Shown here: one piece after another, positions 1 through 13,169 of the stretch
How the letters are laid out: each line of letters begins with the position of its first letter
Numbering within the stretch: the first letter of the stretch is position 1
Source: Chrysomallon squamiferum
Lineage: Eukaryota; Mollusca; Gastropoda; Neomphalida; Peltospiridae
Assembly (NCBI GenBank): GCA_012295275.1
Contig: CM022665.1
Coordinates: 27,440,946-27,504,945, forward strand
DNA length: 64,000 nucleotides
Direction of reading: 5' to 3'
The notes under the pieces: model-generated
Told to the model about the DNA's origin: nothing
Seen by the model: only the letters and a program-made list of their open reading frames with translations
Databases searched by the model: none
Program-made: the position numbers and the translations under genes

Positions 1-19
1 TTTTTTATTGTATTCTTAC

Positions 20-3000
20 CTTCTCCCTCCTCCTCTTCTTCCTCCTCTTCATCAAACTGATAAAAACCGAGAGGAGAAATGTGAGTTCCTGCTGAAATTC
101 GAGCTATTTGTGCCCGCAGATAATTGGCTTCATTGCCTCCAAATGGTGGATAACACACCACCTGAAATAAGAATATAAATATTTTAATACAAATACTTTT
201 ATGTGTAGTTATATTGTGTGTATGTGTGTGCATATGTGTTTGTATTTTCTGTTTATCTGTTTACTTTACATATATCTGGGTATGTATTTGTGTGAGTACA
301 CACAAACACATAATAGCATAACATATTAATGTTTTTTTTACAATCCTGCATGAATAAAGGTTTAATAACACAAACACATATTCTAATAATTACTGAATCA
401 TGAAAAATATCTATTTTAGGCAACAGGAGGAAACCTGCTTACTAATTATAGTACATTTTAGAGGCAAGGAATCTTTTTAATCTTGCTATGGGATATTACA
501 CATTATATCTGATATGTTGGTCACAGAGCTATATATATAAAATGAATTAAAAATAACAAATCTGAATAAATTATGATACATGTTTAATAATTGTAATGTA
601 GAATTACTTACAGGGGCATCTAGTCTTCCTGTGAAAAACTTCTTTATTCTTCTTGCTCCTTGAATATGTGCAGGAGTTACTGGGGGAAGTTTGATCCATG
701 TCTTACCAGCTGCAAATAAAATTTAAAAATCTAAATAAAACTGTGGAATAAAATAATTAAATATGTGGAGTATAGACACACAGACCACCTATGACTTCAT
801 ATAAATAAATAAATACTTAAGAACAATTGTCAGATATATGAATATAAAGACAAAATATAATATTAAACCAATTTTGAAAACACACACACACAAAGTAAAA
901 AATAAAATAACTAATAAATTTGTTTCAAAATTTTTTAAAACTTTTTAAACATAAACAAAACAGAACCAAAAACTTACTGCTTCAAAGCAACACATGTAAG
1001 CAATGAAAATAATCAGAATCAGTTTGTGTAATTTAATCTAGCTAACAGATGTGCACCATTAGTATGATATAATTTCTGATTCTGTTTTACCATTTATTTC
1101 ATGACTCCAGATAATGGATGATGGATGATGCTGGCTCTGGGTATGACAAAAGTAACACTAAAAAGATAATAATTTCACACTCACGATCGTTGCAGACAAA
1201 ATAAGTCTTCTTGTTTGCTCCAGTTCTGTTTTCTTCTTTGGGTATTGGTGGTGGAGGTTTGTAGTCAGGTTTTGGAATATCATCCTCCTCTGCTTCATCT
1301 GTACACAAAACAAAATATATAGTAATGACTGTCTAACCACACATTTCTTTTGTAATGATTATTTATACATTTCTTTAATGATAATGTTATGAGATATCAA
1401 AACCCCTGCCCATTATCCAAAGTAACACTAATGGTTTAGTAGGGAAAACATAATATTTCTTTGAAATATTATTATTTATATTTTAAGGATTAACTAGAAC
1501 TTTTGTGATAATAAATTTTGAATATTCAGGAAATAGAACAAATCCACAAAGACTGATTACCTTCTTCTCCTTCCTCTGCTTCTTCTTTTTCATTTGAATC
1601 TTCCTCATTCTGCTCCTCCTAAAACCAAACAAATATACTAATTTAGTAAAACCACATAAATACAGTAACTTAATCTCACATTCATGATTACAGAATCAAA
1701 TAATATTTCTGTCATAAAAATTCTACATTTAAAAAATTTAAAATATTACTTAAATTATGATCCAATAAATAAAGTTACTTAAACACATTGTGAATTAATT
1801 TAGCATTAAAATTATTTCATATTCAAGATGACATTATTACCTCTTCTTCTTCTTCCTCTTCTTCATCACCTTCCCTGTACTCCACTTCAGCAATGTAGTA
1901 GTTCTGTTCTCGACCAAAAATCTTGCCCCAGAATCGGACGTGCTGCAGTGGATGGTTGTCAACAAGATTCTTCAAAGCGAGCCACACTCGAATCATTTCT
2001 TCACGATTCATGCCAATAGCTGCTTGTTCAAAGAAGAAACACAGCTCCATGAGGTTTGGAAGAGGAGTCTCCACATCTTCATCTGGCAGGTTGTCATCAT
2101 CTTCGTTTTCACCTTTCTGGAAAAACAGTTATAAAAATGAAAATAAGAGACAAGATATAATAAGGATTATGTAAGTTAGGTACATGTGCTGATTCTTAAA
2201 ATGTTTATGTCATACAGAAACTAATAATTGATTTTAACCTGAGAATTAGCTATATTTTAATGCAAGTTAAGTGTATAAGATTTTGATTTAAAACTATCTG
2301 CCCTAGATTAATGATAATATTCTTCATATATAAAACTTAGTTATCCACAGCTAAATATATCAGTTGTGTAAAAACCAGGAAAGTAGAAAAACAATATTCA
2401 TGATTTGGAGGATGAGCTGTTGTATTCTGTTTTTGTTTTTTGGATTTTAAGTAAACAAAAAAAAAAGGAAAAAGGAAAAAAGAAATACAACAAATCCCCA
2501 AACATACCAACATAATATCAGAATATTTATTACTTAATCATATTAATTAGTTTTTGTCTAATACAAATACTGTTTATTTATTGTCATAACAGTAATGTTA
2601 AATATATTTTATCTTTAGCCATATATATTACAGATTTTATATACAGATGATATAGTGATAAAGCAAGACAATTTTAAAATGCCTTTACTTCATCTTGTTT
2701 CCTCTACACAGTTACTATTTGCTTTTAATGCTTTGACAAACTCATAGACTGATTAGCTATTATATATGCTCTTATTACAAAAAATATTTGATTTATTTAT
2801 TTAACTTAATAAAACAAAGTAGACATTTTACAGATCATTAACATATAAATAAATAAACAGAAATAATGTAAAAGTGGTCTTACAGCAAACAACTTTTTTT
2901 GAACATGAGCTAAGCAAACTTCTGTGCTCTGGTCAAGTTTGTTGTGCACAGTATCAGTGTCTGATACAAACTTAGCTCTTTTTACATCTTTGCTAATATC

Positions 3001-3116
3001 TTCAAAAATGTCCACAACATTAGCTGGTTTCTCATCAAGAACTTTTGAAAGAACATGTGATAGGTGATCATAGCTGAAAGAATGAAAATAAAAAACAGAG
3101 AAAAATTTAGCAAATT

Positions 3117-3178
<62 letters not shown>

Positions 3179-3738
3179 TTAAAAAATAAATTTGACCAAA
3201 TCTTAACTGAATCAACATTAACAAATATAAATCAATGTCAGTTTATTATTCACGTTCTGTTCACATTAGTTCTTCTTTTTAATCAGGATATCCAAATCTG
3301 GAAACTTAATATAATCTTTTACAGATAATCAAAAATTTTATTATTATTCATTTTTACAACTTAATTATAATTATTTTAATACTCTTGGCGATCTTAAGAA
3401 ATGAAGGATAAATATAATTAATTCTTCGAACGTGTAAACAGAATTACTTAACCGTAACCAAGATCACTAACAATCAGTGACGATCTCAAAACTAATTCTC
3501 CAAATAATAACATTAATCGTCGATTAAGCTGATATTTTAACTTCAGTTTTGTTTAAAATTATATACATTTATATAACGTCTTCAAAAGTTTTCGTAATAC
3601 TTACATATTAAGGCCTGTATTTGTGCTAGCTGTCAAAAGATATGATTTGGCTTTGATGAATTCTTGTTCTTTTGCAGACAACTTCGACCCAGATTCCATA
3701 ACCATGTTGGAATCCGTATTTGCGCTACCAGACGACAT
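20..3738 (-). CDS. RSPH4A: Radial spoke head protein 4/6 homologue (3'-partial)
   Basis: Radial spoke head component of motile cilia and flagella, part of the head that contacts the central pair and tunes dynein activity. Exons read from the right: 3605-3738, 2884-3073, 1841-2116, 1561-1618, 1185-1298, 612-709, 20-161; phases agree at every junction. About 337 residues are in the window. Diagnostic stretches are YDHL...VVDIFEDIS (about 45-70), the [20 protein letters not shown] block, an acidic linker, then [31 protein letters not shown] and [20 protein letters not shown]. The last visible exon ends at a donor (GTAAGA) at 19-14, so the C-terminal part lies off the window; family members are about 500-720 residues. 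The start ATG at 3738 is the first in-frame Met of exon 1. Invertebrates usually have one RSPH4/6 gene, so choosing between 4A and 6A has little meaning. The family call is sure. Confidence 0.93.
3118..3178. repeat. (TAA)n microsatellite
   Basis: About 60 bases of pure TAA in the first intron of the RSPH4/6 gene. Confidence 0.95.
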
Positions 3739-3868
3739 TTTGGAAAGGCTGAAAGATACCTAACCACCAACACTAGTTATATATTATTTAGTGAGCAAAC
3801 AACCTTCTGCAATGTTGTAATCTGTACAAGAATGAATGTGTACAAGATACAAGTTTATCAACTACAGA

Positions 3869-3883
3869 GTTGCTATGGTAAAC
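3869..3883. promoter_or_regulatory. RFX X-box-like site upstream of RSPH4/6
   Basis: GTTGCTATGGTAAAC matches the near-palindromic RFX X-box (consensus close to GTTGCCATGGYAAC) with two differences. It lies about 130-145 bases upstream of the RSPH start codon. RFX factors are established regulators of ciliary genes, and X-boxes usually lie within a few hundred bases of the start. Whether it is bound is inference. Confidence 0.6.
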
Positions 3884-3904
3884 GCCGCAACGGGGATAAA
3901 CGTC

Positions 3905-3912
3905 ACTTCCGG
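3905..3912. promoter_or_regulatory. ETS-like core promoter site
   Basis: ACTTCCGG is the reverse complement of the ETS/GABP core CCGGAAGT. Such sites are typical of TATA-less bidirectional housekeeping promoters. It lies 22 bases from the X-box-like site, between RSPH4/6 and SAV1. A chance match is possible for an 8-mer. Confidence 0.4.
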
Positions 3913-4362
3913 CTTTTTAAGCAATATGCATGACGTATTTCGCACAAGTCATAGGTATTTCCTATCTGTTCTTATTTGTTGCTGAAATAATTTACCAATT
4001 TGTTATCAGCGATTACATCCGTAGATATTTACGTATATTACAGGAGCTGTAAAAATGACCCGGAGCTGGGTGTTTAAGTTTGGAAACACTTGCATTTTGT
4101 TTATTACCTGATCAAATATTATTTGATGGAATGTAACAGGTGCCCTTTATATAGTTTAAAACCTTCATCATTGTTTCAACGTGAATCTGTTTTTAAAGAC
4201 TTGATTTTCAAATATGTAATAAATACTTTTGCAGAAAATAATAATTATTGTATTTTTTAATCAAAAAAGAAAGGAAAATCAATTCTGCGCACTAGATGTG
4301 TTACAGATCAGTCTATTTTGAACAATAAAACAATTACACTCATAACAATGGATAAGAGAAAA

Positions 4363-4581
4363 ATGCTCTCCAAGAAAAAAGACTGTGGACTTAATGAAGG
4401 TATTGCTGGCAGATATGTGAAGCGTGATACACCTCCTGTTCTTCGTAGTAAGTACTGCATCTGCAGCAATTTTTGCAAAATTAAAGATATATTCCCAAGA
4501 TACATTCTTACAGGCATAGTATACGTAAAAATACATTAACATATACATAGTAACATAGCTATTTACACACATATCTGTATA

Positions 4582-4638
<57 letters not shown>

Positions 4639-6676
4639 CATACAATACATACATTCCTATGCCCCCCAAAATGGAATGTCAGTATTGTTGTTTTTGTTTT
4701 TTGTATGTAAATGAATAAAATATTTTGTTTTATTAGTAACTATCAGAAACTAATATACATGTGTGTATTAATGTCTGTGTACATGTGTGTGTGTTTGTGT
4801 ATCTCAATTTCCTAATGACAGCATTATATGCATTATAATCAAAATATGATTTAAAATTAGTCATGTCTTCAAACTAGAAGTACACTGGCTCTGTTAGAAC
4901 ATTTACATTTTGAAGATACTTGTAAGTTGTTTACATGTCTCTATAGCTAATTAACTGACATTAACAGTACATACATTTATTTTAAATATGTAAGTATTGT
5001 AATACTGTCTATACTGAGCTGTATATGAATAATGAATTATATATTTTATGTATATCTGTGGCAATATAAGTAAATAGTCAAAATAAAATTCTTTGTACTT
5101 CCAAGTTATTTGATTGTTTTTGGCATCTTGTTTTTGCTATAAACTATGTGTTAAGTGAAACATTTATAAATAAATATATGTATATGTTTTATGCTGATCT
5201 CATCATCATCATTATCAATATCAATGTCATTATCATTATCATTCTCATTATTATCATATATATATCTATCTATCTATATATATCTATATATATATCTGAA
5301 CTTGTGTTTTCAGATTACCATACACCAGTCAGGCAAGCAAATACTTTTCAACGTCGAACAGTCAAGATCCCAGCTTCATACATTCCTCAGCACGTGCCAA
5401 GTGGTCCAGTTTCAAGCACAGCCCTTTCAATGCCACTGTCTCAGTCTCGGGTACCAGGACAACCTGCTGCACTTTACTCACCACTGTCAGCCACCCCGTC
5501 TACAGTTCCTGAGAGACAATACTACTACCAACAACAGCTCAACAATTCTTCTGTTAACCAGCTGTCTCAAGGACTTCAGAATCTGAGGGTGGGTAATCTG
5601 CCTTCATCAAGGACAGAATCGAGTGTGGCATCTAGAGGGGTTGGAGTGACCTACTCTTATCCTATCAGCAATGTGGGACATGCGACATCAGCAGGGGTTA
5701 TGCAGCATGTTCCTGCTAGTTACTATCACAGTCATGTTTCAGCACAGGATCAGTTACAGACACAACAGAGTCATCAGGTCCAGACTGCCTCGTTGTATCA
5801 GCACCCAGAAGAACACACCACAGCACTGGGAATTGTCAGAGAAGGTAAAATTACCTTTGTGAACTCTCCCCACTATTATAAACTTAACATTTTTGATTTG
5901 AGACATACATATACATACTCGTCAATAAGTGAGTTAAATAACCTGTCCTTACCTTTATAAAATGTATGCATGTATGCTCATGGAACAGGCAGACAGAGAG
6001 ATATTTGTTCATGCAGATAGTTGTATTAATATCAAATTGTTTTGATTTGTTTGTTTTTTAGGACAGGGTAGATTATTGATATTTCAGTGGATGTCTCAGA
6101 ACTGTGGATAAATCATTAGCTAATTAAGAAATATCTTGTTACCATTAACTGGTATATTTTTTCTTTTTTTTTTTCTTTAAATATTCACTATAAAATGTTT
6201 AATATATCTAACATACTAATTTATTTTCATCTTATCATTCCTAGAGGAGAGTAAAGATAATGTTGGTACACAATATGGTGGCAGCCATGGTAACTATGGC
6301 AACAGTGAATACATGAATCTGCAGTATGATGAAAACTACCAGATAGCACAGTATCATCAAGAGATCAGAAATCACTACGCCCAACAAAACAGTGCTGCAA
6401 ATCAGCCTACGCTTTCATCGAATGTTTACCAAGATGTGGATCATCTTAACACCCCACATGAGGTCCTCCCAACCTCATCTGCAACATCAAGTAAGTTACA
6501 AATATTTATTTAAATGTTTTTTATTTATTAAGATATATGAAAAATTTATCATTTATCATTTATTATTTACCATTTGTAAGCTGCTGAAGATTATTCTAAA
6601 TGAAATATGATTTTTTTTGATAGTGATTTCTGATCTCTTTCAGCCATATGTAACTATTTGTCAATATTAAATTTTT

Positions 6677-6711
<35 letters not shown>

Positions 6712-9471
6712 GTACTGATTTAACATTATAGTAAAGTTGCATGCTGTTAGATAAAAACAAAACACTGGTTTTGTGTGTGTGTGTGTGTTTTACTAGCAAT
6801 TACTGCATATACTTCTATGTTATGGCAAGATATGATGACCAGATAATGTCTGTATTTTCAGGCACTGACCAAAAATATAGCTTTTTCAGATGGAATGTAT
6901 TTATTTCATTAAAATGCTTGTTATACATTTACTTATCTAGACTGTTCAAAGTTATTGTTTCAGTGTTTAATTGCTGCGCTGGATCCTATATACATATAGT
7001 GACAATGATATCAATATGTATGAGTCTATTACTGTCAAAACCAGTGAGCTGATAAATAAGTGTTAATTAGTAAATTACACTTGGTTTTTGTGTTATTTAG
7101 GATTGCAGGATAAAAGAGAAATCACTGGTTACTGCTTAAGATATCAGCTTTATCCTGCTCAGGTTGATTAAAAGCTGATTGTGTGTGTGTGTGTGTGTGT
7201 GTTTTCAGTTTCTTCATTTCTTATTTGCATATAAAACATTTCAGGTGGCTACTCTACTCAAGAAGAATTACACCTGCCTCCTGGATGGTCAGAAGACTGG
7301 ACAATGCGTGGACGGAAGTTTTATATAGATCACAACACACAGACAACCCACTGGAGTCACCCACTTGAGAAAGAGAGTCTCCCCTCTGGGTGGGAGAGAA
7401 TAGAATCAAAAGAATATGGAATATTCTACTATAAGTAAGAATTACATGACAATAAGAATAATAAACATTTATTTTATTCCTTAGCACTATATATACTTAT
7501 TATCTGAAATTATATAATTTAATTATTTTAATTTTATAAATTTTTGCCATATTAAAATTCATTCTTTCTCAAGCTTTTTTTTTTTTTCATTTGTTTTTTC
7601 ATTTGAATACACTTTATTCAGAACCCAGGGAAAATGGGTTCTGAATAAAATATACTAAAATAAACAAAAAATTAAAAATTAAAAAAATGCTTGAGAAAGA
7701 TTTGTATGGGAATTAATTGTGACAAAATTAAGCAGTTAATCCTTCCATAATCATTAATTCAGGAAATATAGTAACAATTAATCCTTGCATTAAACTGATT
7801 AATGAGTAGATTAGTTACATAACATTGTTGTCAAACTGAATAAAATTTAAAGCATTTATTTTTCCCTGTTTTAGTATTGATATACATGTATTGCTTGATT
7901 TTTGTTGAGGTAGGATTATATTACATATCAGAAGATTACTAACACTGAAAATGGCTAATACTTTGTAAAGAAGGGAGAGTATTCTGTCATGACTACAAAT
8001 TAATAGGTTAATACCCATAATCAGTGTATGAAAGAGGGCAGGAGAGAGAGAATGAGGGAGTAAAAAGAGAGATAGATCAATAGAGAAAATAGCAAGAGAA
8101 ATTAAATAAAACAATTCTAAATAAAAAGAGCAAATGAGGGAGTGGAAGAAAATAAAAACAGTTGTCTGTATACCGTAAGTTTATTTTACGTAATAGATAA
8201 ACAAATTATTTATGTTGTTAATTTTTCAGTCACACAACAAAACAAGCTCAGTATTTACACCCACTGTCTCCTATAGTGCCACAACATAACATGATGATAG
8301 CATACGGAAGACCGATACAGACAGAATATCGACCTCAGCGACAATCTAATGTTTTAGTACCGGCAAATCCTTATTTACATACAGGTAGATATTTATTGTA
8401 CACAGTTAAAGTAATATGTTAATTATTTAAATGATTTTGTCAGGAAAGAAATAAGTAATACATTTTTAACATTTTGGTTACTTTTGAAGTCATCATTTTA
8501 TGTTTTATAATACATAGCCGTTCTCTTTTTTGCTATTAAGCTGTCTAAAGTAGCACATTTTAATATGATAAGTATTTTGAGAAAGCTTTGGTGTTTTTTT
8601 TTTTCTCAATTAGATTTATTTGTAAGACTGAGTGCATGATTTCTGCCACTGTAGCCAGCAAATATTTATTTTATCTATTCTGTTAAATATGCAAGTGCTA
8701 GTTAACAAAGTGTTATTGTTTTTATGTTTTCAGAAATTCCTCACTTTCTGATGGTTTATTCAAAAGCCCCTCCAGAACATGATCATAAACTTAAGGTAAT
8801 GCAAAACAGTTTGTTCAAAATACAGTATTACAGAATAATCTAGTAAATATATATCACTGTTTAAATCATCACCCTGTCCTTTTTTTTCTATTACAGTGAA
8901 ATTTTTATTCTTTGTTTCATTATTCATCATCTCTTCACTATTAACATGACAATTTAAATGTGGTAATGTAATGTAATATGATCGATAAAGAAGTGATTAT
9001 AGATACATTGGAAGTCAAAATTATGACTACTATAGCATTTATTAAAGGTAAAAAGAGATTAACATGATTTACAGTTAATAATATTTAGTTGATACTTTGC
9101 AAAATAAAGTAATCATAGATTTAGAATAATAATTTAAAAAAAAAGATTAATTAATTGTAAATTAGTTATTTAACTTCTTTGGAATCAAAATACTTGTACA
9201 TTTAATTATAACAAATATACGTAACTTCAATCATGTTTTTTTTTATTTATTTCTTTTTAAAAAACAATTTCAGTGGGAACTGTTTCAGCTGCCAGATCTA
9301 GAGTACTATGATGCCTTGTTAGTTAGACTGTGTAAAGAAGACTTAAGAAAAATAGTGATGGCCTATGAAGGTTACAGGAGTGCACTTCTACGAGAGCTCG
9401 AACGTCGGAAAGAAGAGCGACAAGACCAGCAACACAGAATGTTAACACAGAATGTAGAGACAAAAGTATAG
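4363..9471 (+). CDS. SAV1: Salvador homologue (Hippo pathway scaffold)
   Basis: WW- and SARAH-domain adaptor that binds the Hippo/MST kinase and promotes Warts/LATS and Yorkie/YAP control. Exons: 4363-4447, 5314-5844, 6245-6490, 7245-7434, 8230-8384, 8734-8795, 9274-9471, giving 488 residues. The N-terminus MLSKKK...[13 protein letters not shown] matches the conserved SAV1 start, which is why 4363 was chosen over the in-frame upstream ATGs at 4318 and 4348. Residues about 29-287 are low-complexity, rich in Q/S/P/Y. WW1 is about 299-330 (PPGWSEDW...THWSHP). WW2 is about 333-362 and, as in vertebrate SAV1, has Tyr instead of the second Trp (AQYLHP). The C-terminal SARAH helix runs from about 424 to 470 (WELFQLPDL...[12 protein letters not shown]). 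A polyadenylation signal AATAAA follows at 9613. WW2 is split by intron 4. Confidence 0.96.
4583..4634. repeat. (AC)n microsatellite
   Basis: A 52-base AC tract in SAV1 intron 1; the poly-Cys/Val reading frame across it is an artefact. Confidence 0.95.
7561..7700. repeat. Long imperfect palindrome (hairpin) in SAV1 intron 4
   Basis: Two arms of about 67 bases flank a 7-base loop at 7628-7634. The inner stem TTTATTCAGAACCCA (7613-7627) pairs perfectly over 15 bp with 7635-7649. The outer stem TCTTTCTCAAGC (7563-7574) pairs perfectly over 12 bp with 7689-7700. The middle is an A/T-rich, partly paired stretch. It could be a fold-back transposon, a small MITE or the template of a hairpin RNA. 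Nothing in it matches a microRNA that I know. Confidence 0.7.
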
Positions 9472-11820
9472 CATTAACATGCGTACATAGTGCAATAATT
9501 TATACAACTTTGTTGTGATGTTTTTGTGACACATAGATTATCAAGGTCTTGTTGTTATACCTGAGGTAAATATATTTTAACTGCTTGGTGCCAATAGCTT
9601 TGTATTGTTTTAAATAAAAGATTTATATATCATGGTAATAATTATTTAATATAACATTTATTTTTATTGTTCAGGGAGAACAATGGTTGGGATTTTTTAC
9701 TTTAGAAGCTGATCTTTTACAAAAATTTATGTTGCCTGTGTAGTCAGGCTTAAGAAGATAATGAATTTAAGCAAATAAATTCTATCAATATATTGTTAAA
9801 TGTAATTTTTATATCCATATTCACTCTATCATTTTTGGCTAATAAATAATAGGATAAAATTCTTGGGATCCTATTTTTGAAAATTTGCAAGTATCATTAC
9901 TTAGTGCTTAGATAAAAAAATGTTATTATCACTTAACAAATTCTTTTGTCCATAACTGTTTTTAAATGTTATATTTATTATATTTAAAATTATCATATTT
10001 TGGTAGCACATTTTTTATAGACTTCTCACAGACACTATAAAGAGTAGCCTCCCTCACAGAATTTCGTTTATTCTGCTGTTGGGAGAAATTTTACTTGTTA
10101 CTATTTATTGTATAACAGCAATATGAATTAAGAAACACATATTAAAATTGATCTGTTTTATTCATTGATTATTTTGATATATGGTTTTTATTCTAATTAC
10201 TGAATAAAATGAAAATATATTTAAGATTAAAAAATAAAAGGCGCATTTGTCAAACATGGCTGTAAGTTTGTTGCACCTATGTTTGGTTTATAACTGTACA
10301 TCAGTCATCTAGTTACAGGCAACAGAATAATAACAAAACCAGTCATGAACACGGCATTAATATTTTTACAATTGCAATTCTATCACATATGTGACAAATC
10401 TAGATTTAGTTAATCTAAAACTGTACACTGCAGCAAGTAATCACTGTAAAAAAAAAACATTGTGATGAAAATTTATTTATATATATTATTCAATATTCAA
10501 AGTAAACTTGAATCAAAAATATGTATTTTCAGTGTTTTGAATACCCTTTTCTAAATATTTATTAAAGCATTATTTCAAGATATGCTTTACTTTTTATGAA
10601 TGTAAAATGTTGTCGCAAAGATCAGAAAAAGAAAGGCAACAGTGTTGCAGTTAGCAAATACAATCATGTAATTTGATTAATTTAGTCTTGATGTTTTTAT
10701 TTTTAATTTTAAAAACCCTAAAATTATTGATATTTTGTTTTTGATTTTTGATTTTAATAAAATCAAAATAGGATGCAGCACAGAAGAATTGGTTTTATAT
10801 TAAAACTGTTATTGTGAAAGAGCATTTTCTTACCTTGTACATTATTTAATTATTACCTGATCTTTCTGAATTATTGTTTATAATAATAATTATAAATTTG
10901 TGCTGGTTACTGTGATGATAACAATTTGCTGTATGTATTTTCAGTTGATTATTTAGACAAAAACCCAAGTTTTCTTTACTTTGGGATTATTTTGTTTTTA
11001 AATATTGAAATATATTCTGCCAATTTCTATTACCATATCAAATCAAGCACATTATTACTGTTATTGTTGTTATAGTTTGGACTTGTTGGTTCAGGCAAGC
11101 CTCTGCTGGTCAGAGACAAATATTTGAACTTTGTATATTTTAAATATGTCATCATTTATCACAATCATTAACACTTGTAAATTCACAAATCATTATATAT
11201 TCATAAGTATATCACTGATTCATCATGATCATTTAAATTGTTTTTTATTTGCTAGCAAGAAAAGAGTAATACTAGGGTGTGTTTAGGAATATGCATCAAC
11301 AAAAATGCATATATATGTGTGTGTGAAAGTGTTGATAGAACATATGTATATATCTAAATATAAATGGTGTGCATACAAACTTGCATATGTTTATGGTGCA
11401 TTTGAAAAACCAAAATGTGCCTTAAATTTTTAAATTTGGATCAATATTTTGTTTATTACACTTCATGAATTTGATTTATGAAACTGAAATTTAAAATGAA
11501 ATAAAATTATCTATTATTCTTAATATTTCTATATTTTATATAGATGTATAAATTATAATTTCTTTAGCACTGACATAGTTATGTTACCTGGTAATGTTTT
11601 ATTTTCATAAAAAGAATATAGACAAAATTGTGTGATTATTGTGGTGAATGAAAATTTATCCATTATATAAAAACAGAAACAAAAACAAAACAACAGTGGT
11701 CAGCAAAAAAAAAAAGGACAATCAATACAGTTTATGCCAAAATATCACATTTATACATAATAATTTTCTCTTTAAAATAATTTATATAATTTTTTAAAAC
11801 TTGATCTTCTGAGCAACAAG

Positions 11821-11937
11821 TACTGGGTTGGAACAAAAATTCATAGCATTTTTTTAAGTGAAATTCAAATCAATATTTTAGATATTTGTACTTTGATTTA
11901 TTCAACCATGTAAATATCATTTTGTTCAACTTTCAGA

Positions 11938-11973
<36 letters not shown>

Positions 11974-12056
11974 TATTTCTGTCATATGTGGAACAAAATT
12001 ACATATTCAAACAACACCTATTAAAAAGTGCTATATACTTTTGTTCCAAGCCAATA
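11821..12056. mobile_element. Mariner-type MITE, about 236 bp
   Basis: The left end TACTGGGTTGGAACAAAA and the reverse complement of the right end, TATTGGCTTGGAACAAAA, form inverted repeats that continue for over 30 bases (ATAGCA..TTTTT). The TTGG(A/T)(A/G)CAAAA core and TA at both ends are typical of mariner elements. There is no transposase frame inside, so it is non-autonomous. A (GT)n tract at about 11940-11972 lies in the centre. Confidence 0.75.
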
Positions 12057-13169
12057 TATTTGTAAAAATTTGCATTTATAGTTAGTTCTTTGTACCATTT
12101 ATGCAACAAATCTTTTAATTTTTGTTAAAACATATTTTGAAATTGTATATGGGGGAAAATAATTATAAATAAAAAAAAATATTAATAACAATTATGGGTT
12201 TAGAAAATGTGACTTTTCACTGCTTTCAACACATATGACATTCAGTTTAGGTATTCTAATTTAAACTAGCACTGTGGACTTTAAAATTGTACCATCCAAA
12301 TGACTATGTGATTAAACCTAATCCTTAAAAATATTTGAATCTGGGATTATGTTTCCAGCAGTGTCATATGGGACTAATGGGAAAGATAAAAGACTATAAA
12401 TAAAACATTTATATAGGTACAAGGGTGAATTTGTGAAAGGTGTTTATCCCTTAATCGTGTATAACTACTAAACATGTCTAAGTTACATGTGTAAACAAGC
12501 TCATTAAGTTAGACACATGCATTTAAAAAACATTGATGTAAATGCACAAAAGGAGTTAAGTCCAAGTAATTGATACTTCGCTACAAAAAAACTGTTGAAC
12601 CATGCTAATACATTGTGACTGCTTCAGATCGCCCAGAAAGAGGTGGAATATTACAGAAATTACATCTAAAGTCAAGCATTATGAATTTTTAAAGACAGAT
12701 ATAATTTCTTGGAAGTGTTTACTAAAGATAAGTTCATAAAAAGATATAGAATTTCCAAAAAGTCACTTCAGACTTCATTAGATGACATTAAATATGGATA
12801 TGCTGATGATGATCATCATCATTGTCCTTATTTACATCCTGCTCTTAATAAACTGAAATGGAAACTTTTTACAAATCTCAATACATTTTGTCACAGGTAT
12901 GACACTTTACATTAGTACTGAACATTCAGAGCTGATATTTTGATTAGTAATGTGTCCTCTGACTTTATTAAACGTTCGTTATGAAAGAAAGGATTTTTTG
13001 TTTAAACATTTGCCACACATACACTTCAAATCAGTGACTGTATTATATTTTAGAAGTATGTGGGCTCTGGAAATATTTACCTCCTATTAGTATCAATAAG
13101 CAGACCTGTAGAAAACTTGTATCAGAAATGCTAACATCAAACACATGTTTCTTTTACACACAAGTTACC

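Larger units (their letters stand above)
3739..4362. promoter_or_regulatory. Head-to-head promoter region, RSPH4/6 and SAV1
   Basis: The 624 bases between the two start codons hold no coding sequence I recognise. They must include both 5' UTRs and probably a shared bidirectional promoter. The stretch near 3865-3935 is richer in CpG than its surroundings and carries an X-box-like site, an ETS-like site and a CRE-like TGACGTA. No transcription start can be fixed from sequence alone. Confidence 0.6.

Noticed and set aside
3664-3933. 89-residue plus-strand frame over the RSPH promoter
   Set aside because: It overlaps the first RSPH exon on the other strand and includes the promoter motifs; no protein-like conservation seen.
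5148-5313. Upstream extension of SAV1 exon 2 as an alternative start
   Set aside because: The extension translates an A/T and ATC repeat into poly-Ile/Tyr, and a good acceptor (TTTTCAG) stands at 5313. The conserved MLSKKK exon supplies the start.
12709-12915. 68-residue open frame in the gene-poor stretch, ending near a donor-like CAGGTATGA
   Set aside because: No homologue recognised and no partner exons found. The length is expected by chance in this much DNA.
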